A DNA stretch of 13,046 bases from Paracoccaceae bacterium (GTDB taxonomy: Bacteria; Pseudomonadota; Alphaproteobacteria; Rhodobacterales; Rhodobacteraceae). A program made the position numbers and the translations under genes. Under the pieces are notes generated by a model that saw only the letters and a list, made by a program, of their open reading frames with translations, had not been told where the DNA came from and did no database searches. The stretch's first letter is position 1, and each line of letters starts with the position of its first letter. The stretch is taken from assembly GCA_007120685.1 (NCBI GenBank), contig SKNG01000174.1:1-13046 (forward strand), written 5' to 3'. Below are positions 5,570 through 11,536 of the stretch, one piece after another.

Positions 5570-7147
5570 TTACAGCCGGCCCGGCAGCCAGGTGGCCAGC
5601 GCCGGAAAGGTTGCGATCAGGGCCAGCGCCGCGATTTGCAGGCCGATATAGGGCAGGACACCGCGCCAGATATCCAGCGTGCGCACGCCGCGCGGCGCCA
5701 CCCCGCGCAGGTAGAAGAGCGCAAAGCCGAAGGGCGGGGTCAGAAAGCTGGTCTGCAGGTTCACCGCGATCATCACCCCCAGCCAGACCGGGTCGGCGCC
5801 CAGGATGATCAGCGCCGGGCACAGGATCGGCACCAGGATGAAGATGATCTCGAGAAAGTCCAGGAAGAAGCCCAGGACGAACATCAGCACCATGGTGAAC
5901 AGCATCGCCCCGGTCAGCCCGCCGGGAAGCGAGGCCAGGAAATCCCGGATCAGCGTCTCGCCGCCGAGGCCGCGAAAGACCAGCGTGAAGAGGGTGGCGC
6001 CGATCAGCACGGTGAAGATCATCGCGGTGATGCGGGCGGTACGGAAGGTGACATTCATCAGATCGCCCGCGCGGAAGGTCACCCAGGCCGCGGTCAGCAG
6101 CGACGCGGCCATCACGCCGACCAGCCCCATCGCCGCCGCCACCGCCAGCCGGTCGGCCAGCGGCGGGGCCGAGCGGCCCACGCGCAGGTCGAAGCCGGCG
6201 ATCAGCGCCAGCACCCCGCCCGCAGCCATGAGCCCCGCCACGAAGACCCAGCGCAGATGCGGCGCGCGTTTCCAGCCGGCCAGCATCAGCGCGCCGACAG
6301 CGCCCACGCCCGCGGCCTCGGTCGGGGTGGCGACGCCGCCCAGGATCGAGCCCAGAACCGCCACGATCAGCAGGACTGGCGCCACCAGGGCACGCAGCAA
6401 AAGCCGCGCCTCGCTTTCGTCGCTGCGGGTGGCGATGGCCTCGGCCGGCACCGGCGGCGCCTTGGCCGGGTTGGTGAACGCGACAGCCAGTTGCAGCAGG
6501 ATATAAAGGCCCACCAGCATCAGCCCCGGCACCAGCGCCCCGGCAAAGAGGTCCGTCACCCCCACCGACCGCGCTGTCGGCGTGCCCAGCGCCAGATTGG
6601 CCTGCTGGTTGGCCAAGGTCAGGAAATCGCCCAGAAACACCAGCACGATCGAGGGCGGGATGATCTGGCCCAGCGTGCCCGCCGCGCAGATCGCCCCGCA
6701 GGCGGCGGCGGCGTTGTAGCCATGGCGCATCATCACCGGCAGCGCCAGAAGCCCCATCGTCACCACCGTCGCCCCGACGATGCCGGTCGAGGCCGCCATC
6801 AGCGCCCCCACCACGCTGGTGGCGATCAGAAAGCCGCCGGGGCGCGGCCCGAAGAGGCGCGCCATGGCGATCAGCATGTCCTCGGCCAGGCGGGCGCGTT
6901 CCAGTACCAGCCCCATGAAGATGAACAGCGGCGCCGCCACGATCACCGAATTGGTGACGATGGACCAGACCCGCTGCGGCAGGAAATTCAGCTGCGCGAT
7001 GCGGAAAACGCCCAGTTCGGCGCCCAGAAAGGCAAAGCCCAGCGCCAGCCCGGCCAGCGTGAAGGCCACCGGAAAGCCCAGCATCATCACCAGGATGGTG
7101 GCGCCGAACATGACCAGCGCCAGATACTCGGTGAAGAACCCGCTCAT
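5570..7147 (-). CDS. dctM: TRAP transporter large permease (DctM family)
   Basis: This 525-residue integral membrane protein forms the transport channel of a TRAP system, driven by an ion gradient. Recognisable parts are the first helix pair (about 10-45), the TGIVGATVVTMG region (121-132), GTLGQIIPPS (157-166), TPTEAAG (274-280) and LTPPFGFALFYL (469-480), all typical of DctM. Usual DctM proteins are near 430 residues. The extra length is an insertion at about 293-360 that holds two added hydrophobic segments between the two transport halves. The start overlaps the dctQ stop by 4 nt (ATGA), indicating translational coupling. Motifs place it near the mannitol/chloroaromatic-type TRAP permeases; the actual substrate is unknown. 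Confidence 0.93.
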   Translation of the reverse strand: MSGFFTEYLALVMFGATILVMMLGFPVAFTLAGLALGFAFLGAELGVFRIAQLNFLPQRVWSIVTNSVIVAAPLFIFMGLVLERARLAEDMLIAMARLFGPRPGGFLIATSVVGALMAASTGIVGATVVTMGLLALPVMMRHGYNAAAACGAICAAGTLGQIIPPSIVLVFLGDFLTLANQQANLALGTPTARSVGVTDLFAGALVPGLMLVGLYILLQLAVAFTNPAKAPPVPAEAIATRSDESEARLLLRALVAPVLLIVAVLGSILGGVATPTEAAGVGAVGALMLAGWKRAPHLRWVFVAGLMAAGGVLALIAGFDLRVGRSAPPLADRLAVAAAMGLVGVMAASLLTAAWVTFRAGDLMNVTFRTARITAMIFTVLIGATLFTLVFRGLGGETLIRDFLASLPGGLTGAMLFTMVLMFVLGFFLDFLEIIFILVPILCPALIILGADPVWLGVMIAVNLQTSFLTPPFGFALFYLRGVAPRGVRTLDIWRGVLPYIGLQIAALALIATFPALATWLPGRL

Positions 7148-7662
7148 GGCGCCGGCTCGGGGTGGCGATCATGGCGGATCTTCAGCACCGCGCGCAGGGC
7201 GAAGCTCAGCGCGGCCAGCGCGGTGACCAGCACGAAGACCAGAAGCATGGTCTTCAGCAGCCAGACCAGCGGGATGCCCGAGGTTTCGATCGACCGCTCG
7301 CCCATCCGCCAGGAGCGTTGCACATAGGGCAGCGCGCGTTCCCACATCACCCAAAGGAAGGGCCCCATCAGCAGGAGCGTCCCGCCCAGATCGATCACCC
7401 CCTGCCAGCGCGGGCGCAGCGCGGAGTAAAGGATATCGACGCGCACATGCTCGCCCGTCTGCAGCGCCCAGCCGGCCAGCCCGGTCATCAGGATGACGAA
7501 GCAATAGATCACCGCCTCCTGCATCCACAGCGACCCGGTGCCGAAGACATAGCGCAACACGACATTGGCGAAGACCAGCGCCAGAAGCGGCAACAGCGCC
7601 AGCGCCAGCACCCGGCCAAGCGCGGCGGTCACTGCATCGATCACCCGGATCACGCCTTCCAT
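7144..7662 (-). CDS. dctQ: TRAP transporter small permease (DctQ family)
   Basis: The 172-residue membrane protein has four hydrophobic segments (about 15-38, 46-66, 88-108 and 131-156). Two DctQ signatures are visible: the WMQEAVIY stretch at the start of the second helix and EHVRVDILY (about 71-79) after it. It pairs with the large permease, whose start overlaps this stop by 4 nt. The start at 7662 is the only reasonable one: the in-frame codons upstream contain no start codon before a TGA. A GGGGGAG sequence lies about 12 nt upstream, a weakly placed ribosome site. It is separated from dctP by 154 nt full of repeats and hairpins. Confidence 0.9.
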   Translation of the reverse strand: MEGVIRVIDAVTAALGRVLALALLPLLALVFANVVLRYVFGTGSLWMQEAVIYCFVILMTGLAGWALQTGEHVRVDILYSALRPRWQGVIDLGGTLLLMGPFLWVMWERALPYVQRSWRMGERSIETSGIPLVWLLKTMLLVFVLVTALAALSFALRAVLKIRHDRHPEPAP

Positions 7663-7686
7663 GCGCGCGCGGCTCCCCCGTGGAAT

Positions 7687-7731
7687 GTCATCTAGTGGAC
7701 TGTCATCTGGCGAAACGTCATCTGGCCCGGG
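7687..7731. repeat. Three 15-nt direct repeats upstream of dctQ
   Basis: GTCATCT begins at 7687, 7702 and 7717, an exact 15-nt period. The second and third copies share GTCATCTGG and the first has GTCATCTAG. The other positions of the units differ. On the minus strand, the sense of the operon, the units read CCAGATGAC or CTAGATGAC and end about 25 nt before the dctQ start. They could be repeated protein-binding sites or a degenerate tandem duplication in the untranslated region. Confidence 0.7.
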
Positions 7732-7741
7732 TTTTCACCCG
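7728..7741 (-). promoter_or_regulatory. Small hairpin with GAAA loop in the dctP-dctQ gap
   Basis: In the transcript sense (minus strand), CGGGT-GAAA-ACCCG forms a 5-bp stem capped by a GNRA-type loop. It sits next to the direct repeats. Confidence 0.4.
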
Positions 7742-7744
7742 ATG

Positions 7745-7775
7745 CGGCGGGGCAGGCCCGTTGCCCACCCCGCCG
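7745..7775 (-). promoter_or_regulatory. GC-rich hairpin in the dctP-dctQ gap
   Basis: CGGCGGGG (7745-7752) pairs with CCCCGCCG (7768-7775) across a 15-nt loop that can pair partly within itself. This is the second of three successive stem-loops after dctP. Such structures commonly hold back exonucleases or reduce read-through, so the abundant binding protein is made in excess of the permeases. Confidence 0.45.
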
Positions 7776-7790
7776 ACAGTCAAGGCCGCC

Positions 7791-7810
7791 TTGCCGCCCG
7801 GTGGCGGCAA
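7791..7810 (-). terminator. Hairpin directly after dctP, possible partial terminator or mRNA-stabilising structure
   Basis: TTGCCGCC (7791-7798) pairs perfectly with GGCGGCAA (7803-7810) around a 4-nt loop, only 6 nt beyond the dctP stop in the operon sense. No T-run follows, so full termination is unlikely. A stabilising or attenuating role between dctP and dctQM is inferred from position. Confidence 0.5.
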
Positions 7811-7816
7811 TGCGGC

Positions 7817-8908
7817 TCAGATCCGCGTCATCTGCCGCTCGCGGGCCTTGAAGAACGGCACCTCGGTGGCCACCGAATAGGTCGCCACCTGGCGGAAGAA
7901 GGTGTCATAGCTTTCGAACACCTCGGCGGCGCGCTCGTCATCCTGCCCGATTTCGACCAGAAGATCGTTCGAGGCCGTTGCCAGCGCGTCGATCACGTCA
8001 TCGGGGAAGACCCGCACATCGACATCGTGCTCGTTGCGCAGGGTCTCGAAGAAGATCGCGTTGTTATAGGCCCAGGCGCCGCAATTGATCGAATTCGCGG
8101 CCTGAATGGCGTGCTCCATCGCTTGCTTGTGGCGGTCGGGCAGTTCGTCCCACAGATCGGCATTGAAGCCGACCTCGCCGGCCGAATTCACCTCCTGCCA
8201 GCCGGGGGCGTAGTAGTAGCGCGCATGCTGCTGGAAGCCCGAGACGGTATCCAGCCACGGCCCCTGCAGCGCGGTGGCGTCGATCGTGCCGGCCTGCAGC
8301 GCCGGGAAGATTTCCTGCGCGGGGATCATCATGGCGTTGACGCCCACACGGCGCATCACCTCGCCCGCCAGACCCGGCATGCGCATGGTCAGGCCGCGGA
8401 AATCCTCGAGGCTGTTGATCTCGCGGTTGAACCAGCCGCCCATTTGGATGCCGGTCTGCCCGGCGGTGAAGCAGATGAGGTTGAACAACTCGCGGAAATG
8501 GCGGTGCTGAAGGTCCTGCCCGCCACCGTGATACATCCAGCCCAGATGCTCCAGCGCCGTCAGGCCGAAGGGCACCTGCCCGAAAAAGGCCGAGGCCCGC
8601 CACTGACCGGCCAGATAGATGGGCGTGGAATGGTAGCAATCCGCCGCGCCAGAGCCGACGGCGTCGAACACCTCCAGCGGGCCGACAAGTTCGCCCGCCG
8701 CGGCCACATCGACCGTGACCTCGCCATCGGTCAGCGCCTCGGTGAAGCGCGCGAAATCATAGGCGATCACCGCCAGACCGGGCAGATTGTGCGACCAGCT
8801 CATCACCATCTGCAGGGTCCGGCGGTTTCTGGCCACCGCTGGCGCGGCCAGTGCGGCGGGCGCCGCTGCTGCAGTTGCCGCCAGAAAAGTGCGTCTTTTC
8901 AGTGTCAT
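7817..8908 (-). CDS. dctP: TRAP transporter periplasmic substrate-binding protein (DctP family, TakP-like)
   Basis: The 363-residue protein starts with a twin-arginine-like signal: MTLKRRTFLAAT, an Ala-rich hydrophobic core and a likely cut after PAVA (about residue 26), so it acts in the periplasm. Family marks are GWFNREINSLEDFRGL (about 158-173), the substrate-carboxylate Arg in MRMPG (Arg176), IPAQEIFPALQAGTIDA (about 195-211) and YYYAPGWQE (231-239). The GWF..EI and YYY.PGW features recall TakP-type proteins, which bind 2-oxo acids. That hint is from family knowledge and does not fix the ligand. The start is supported by a strong AGGGGAGGA site. It is the first gene of the minus-strand operon and faces the P450 gene across a shared control region. 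Confidence 0.93.
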   Translation of the reverse strand: MTLKRRTFLAATAAAAPAALAAPAVARNRRTLQMVMSWSHNLPGLAVIAYDFARFTEALTDGEVTVDVAAAGELVGPLEVFDAVGSGAADCYHSTPIYLAGQWRASAFFGQVPFGLTALEHLGWMYHGGGQDLQHRHFRELFNLICFTAGQTGIQMGGWFNREINSLEDFRGLTMRMPGLAGEVMRRVGVNAMMIPAQEIFPALQAGTIDATALQGPWLDTVSGFQQHARYYYAPGWQEVNSAGEVGFNADLWDELPDRHKQAMEHAIQAANSINCGAWAYNNAIFFETLRNEHDVDVRVFPDDVIDALATASNDLLVEIGQDDERAAEVFESYDTFFRQVATYSVATEVPFFKARERQMTRI

Positions 8909-9098
8909 GTTCGTCCTCCCCTAAGGCGCATGGGATGTTGGTGGCGAACTCCCTCCCGAAGATTCGAGCCGCGACATGCGCCATGACACTGGACAATGCC
9001 GAAAAATCTGAAATAGTCAACCAAACGATTGATTGGCTCCCTGCCGGTCGCCGCACCGGTTCCGGCAAGCGCCCGATCAACTGCATGGGGAGGGGTTG
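8909..9098. promoter_or_regulatory. Divergent control region between the TRAP operon and the P450 operon
   Basis: The 190-nt space must carry both promoters. GGCGCATG (8925-8932) and CATGCGCC (8975-8982) are an 8-bp inverted repeat 42 nt apart. A minus-strand TTGACT (9020-9015) could be the -35 of the TRAP operon, with a poor ATTGTC 17 nt further on. TGCCGG (9042-9047) and CCGGCA (9062-9067) can pair in the P450 leader. GGGGAGGGG at 9087-9095 is the P450 ribosome binding site. Confidence 0.5.
9021..9036. promoter_or_regulatory. Imperfect palindrome, candidate operator
   Basis: CCAAACGATTGATTGG has half-sites CCAAACGA and CCAATCAA, matching at 6 of 8 positions. It abuts the putative -35 of the TRAP operon and lies about 65 nt upstream of the P450 gene, a good place for a repressor serving both operons. 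The size resembles TetR-family sites; this is inference only. Confidence 0.35.
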
Positions 9099-10334
9099 AT
9101 GATGGCAGTATCAGATGCAAAGCGCAGCGGTGGGCTGGTCTATGATCCGTCCGCTTCGGAAATCGTGTCAGACCCTTATCCGGTGCTGCTGGCCCTGCAG
9201 CGCGACGACCCCGCGCATTGGAGCCCGGCGGTCAAGGCCTGGATCCTGACGCGCTATGATGATGTGAAGCGCAGCCTCGCCGCGCCCAGCATGTCGGTCA
9301 ATCGCATCAAGCCTTTCTACGATTCGCTGCCCCCCGATGACCGCGCCACGCTGGCCGAATTCATGCGCTATCTGACGCTGTGGCTGGTTTTTCGGGATCC
9401 GCCGGAACACACCCGCCTGCGCCAGTTGATGGCCAAGGCCTTCACCATGCGCGCCGTCGAGAACCTGCGCCCCGCCGTGCAGGAAGCCGTCGAGACCCTG
9501 GCCGACCGCCTGCCGCGGGGCACGGAATTCGATTTCGTCAACGATTTCGCCATGCAACTGCCCGCCATCGTGATCATGGACCTGCTGGGCGTGCCGCGTG
9601 AGCAGATGTTCCACCTGAAATCCTGCTCGGACCGGATGCAGCTCTTCATCGGCTCCGCCCGAAACGCGCCGGATAAATACGCCCGCGCCGCCGAGGGCGC
9701 GCATGAAATGGCGACGCTGTTTCGCGAGTTGATCGCCCAGCGCCGCGCCGAGCCGCGTGAGGACCTGATCTCGGCCTTCATCGCCGCGCGCGATGACGAT
9801 GATACTCTCAGCGAGGACGAGCTGATCGCCGCCTGCATGCTGGTCATGTTCGGCGGGCATGAGACCACGACCAACCTGCTCGCCGGCGGCATGGCCAAGT
9901 TCATCGCCAACCCGGATGCCGCGCAGGCCCTCGCCGCCGATCCGGGCCTGGCGCGCGGCGCGGTCGAGGAATGTCTGCGCCTTGACGGGCCCTCGGGGTC
10001 GATGGCGCGCGTGGTGGCGACCGAGCATGAGGTCCATGGCAAGACGCTGGCCCCCGGCGAGCGGGTCTTTGCCATGCTCAACGCCGCCAACATGGACCCG
10101 GCGGTGTTCGACGATCCGCAGCAATTCGATATCACCCGCAGCCCGAACAAGCACCTGACCTTCGGCTATGGCCCGCATTTCTGCATGGGCGCGGCCCTGG
10201 CGCGGCTTGAGGGCGAGGTCGCCTTTCCCGAACTGGTGCGCCGCTTTCCGGGGCTGCGGCTGGCCGGCGATATCGACTGGCACGCAACCATCATCATGCG
10301 CGGGCCGCGCGTGATGCCGGTGCGGATAGACTGA
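9099..10334 (+). CDS. Cytochrome P450
   Basis: The 411-residue soluble P450 is a haem monooxygenase that needs electrons from a ferredoxin and reductase, neither of which is in the window. Visible features are DPPEHTRLR (100-108), the oxygen-activating I-helix FGGHETTTN (251-259), the ExxR pair Glu291/Arg294, and the haem loop FGYGPHFCMG (355-364) with ligand Cys362. There is no membrane anchor, consistent with bacterial class I enzymes. The start at 9099 follows GGGGAGGGG. A second ATG at 9102 is equally possible, and the upstream in-frame TTG is less likely. It is the first gene of the plus-strand operon, 23 nt before the thiolase gene. It probably hydroxylates the acid (or its precursor) brought in by the TRAP system. 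The CYP subfamily is not assigned. Confidence 0.94.
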   Translation: MMAVSDAKRSGGLVYDPSASEIVSDPYPVLLALQRDDPAHWSPAVKAWILTRYDDVKRSLAAPSMSVNRIKPFYDSLPPDDRATLAEFMRYLTLWLVFRDPPEHTRLRQLMAKAFTMRAVENLRPAVQEAVETLADRLPRGTEFDFVNDFAMQLPAIVIMDLLGVPREQMFHLKSCSDRMQLFIGSARNAPDKYARAAEGAHEMATLFRELIAQRRAEPREDLISAFIAARDDDDTLSEDELIAACMLVMFGGHETTTNLLAGGMAKFIANPDAAQALAADPGLARGAVEECLRLDGPSGSMARVVATEHEVHGKTLAPGERVFAMLNAANMDPAVFDDPQQFDITRSPNKHLTFGYGPHFCMGAALARLEGEVAFPELVRRFPGLRLAGDIDWHATIIMRGPRVMPVRID

Positions 10335-10357
10335 TCGGGAAGCGGGAGGAAGAAGTC

Positions 10358-11536
10358 ATGGCGGATGTGGTCATTGCCGGGGGTGGGCGTTCGGGGCTTG
10401 GCGCCTTTCGCGGCGGGCTGTCGGGGCTGGAGATGACGGCGCTGGCCGGACAGGTGGCCGCCGGCGTATTGGCGCGCGACGCGGTGGCGCCTGAAGCCTT
10501 GGACCATATGGTCTTCACCACCACCGTGCCCTCGGACCGTGACAGCCTGTTCGCCGCGCGCGTCGTCGGCATCCGTGCCGGGCTGCCGGAAGAGGCCGGC
10601 GCGCTGGGCGTGGTGCGGGCCTGTGCCTCGGGGCTGCAGGCGATCCTGTCGGCGGCGCAGCAGGTCGCCTCGGGCCATTCACGGCTGGCCATGGCCGGCG
10701 GCGGCGAAAGCTATTCGCGGGCGCCGCATGCTCTGGTGGGGCTGCGCGGCGGGTTGCCGCGCGGCGGTCAGATGATGGAGGACATGCTGGACTGGGCCTA
10801 TCGCTGCCCCTTCAGCCAGGAATACATGGGCGAAACGGCCGAGAATCTGGCCCAGGATTACGGCCATCAGCGCGACGCGATGGACGAATGGGGCGCGATG
10901 AGCCAGGCCCGCGCCCTCGCCGCGCAGCAATCGGGCTTTCTGGCGCGCCAGATCGTGCCGGTAAAGGTGCCGGTCAAGGGCGGCGAGGCGGTGTTCGAGA
11001 CGGATGAGTGCATCCGCCGCGATGCCACGCCGGAAAAGCTGGCCAGTCTGCGCCCGGTCTTCCGGCAGGGCGGGGTGGTGACGGCGGGCAATGCCTCGAC
11101 CGTCAACGATGCCGCCGCTTTCGTGCTGGTGGGCGAACGCGCGGCGGTGGAAGCGCAGGGCCTGGCGCCGCGCGCGCGCATCATCGACTGGCATGTGGTC
11201 GGCGTGCCGCCGCGCATCATGGGCCATGGCCCGGTGCCGGCGATCCGCGAGCTTCTGGCGCGCAACGGGCTGAGCGTGGCCGATATCGATGTCTTCGAGA
11301 TCAACGAGGCCTTCGCCGCCGTCAACATCCATGCCGAGCGCGAGCTTGGCATCCCGCGCGATCTGCACAACCCCTATGGCGGCGGCATCAGCCTGGGCCA
11401 TCCGCCGGGCGTGACCGGGGTGCGCATGGCGCTGAGCGCGATGCAGCACCTTGAAGACACTGGCGGGCGACGCGCGGTGCTGTCGATGTGCCTTGGCGCC
11501 GGTCAGGGCATGGCCATGCTGATCGAGCGCGCGTGA
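10358..11536 (+). CDS. Thiolase (acetyl-CoA acyltransferase/acetyltransferase family)
   Basis: The 392-residue protein carries the full classical thiolase set at canonical positions: nucleophile Cys89 in VRACASGLQA, NEAFA (316-320), His348 in GGGISLGHPPGVTG, and the acid/base Cys378 in MCLGAGQGMAML. Such enzymes split 3-oxoacyl-CoA to acetyl-CoA and a shortened acyl-CoA, or run in reverse. The His loop reads HPPGVTG where most members have HPLGASG or HPIGASG, so substrate shape may differ. GGGAGGA lies 7 nt before the ATG. The stop shares its A with the start of the ligase gene. Degradative use is favoured by the neighbours, but the chain length is unknown. It is clearly a different subfamily from the SCP-x type thiolase of the divergent operon. 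Confidence 0.92.
   Translation: MADVVIAGGGRSGLGAFRGGLSGLEMTALAGQVAAGVLARDAVAPEALDHMVFTTTVPSDRDSLFAARVVGIRAGLPEEAGALGVVRACASGLQAILSAAQQVASGHSRLAMAGGGESYSRAPHALVGLRGGLPRGGQMMEDMLDWAYRCPFSQEYMGETAENLAQDYGHQRDAMDEWGAMSQARALAAQQSGFLARQIVPVKVPVKGGEAVFETDECIRRDATPEKLASLRPVFRQGGVVTAGNASTVNDAAAFVLVGERAAVEAQGLAPRARIIDWHVVGVPPRIMGHGPVPAIRELLARNGLSVADIDVFEINEAFAAVNIHAERELGIPRDLHNPYGGGISLGHPPGVTGVRMALSAMQHLEDTGGRRAVLSMCLGAGQGMAMLIERA

Noticed and set aside
5636..7327. Very long plus-strand open frame (563 codons) opposite the TRAP permeases
   Set aside because: It is rich in Gln, His, Arg and Asp as expected from the complement of membrane-protein codons, and has no domain. The opposite strand encodes clear DctM and DctQ proteins.
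7663..7731. Extension of dctQ upstream so that the 15-nt repeats encode a PDD-type peptide repeat
   Set aside because: The frame is in phase and reads repeated Asp-Asp units, but there is no start codon between the in-frame TGA and the annotated ATG.
7687..7731. Short CRISPR-like array
   Set aside because: The units are only 15 nt, the conserved core is 7-9 nt, there are no spacers of normal length and no cas genes.
9033..9098. Earlier TTG start for the P450
   Set aside because: It would overlap the putative operator and has no ribosome site. GGGGAGGGG is correctly placed for the ATG pair at 9099/9102.
9168..10283. 371-codon minus-strand frame opposite the P450 gene
   Set aside because: Antisense shadow in GC-rich DNA. 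The plus strand has the complete P450 motif set.
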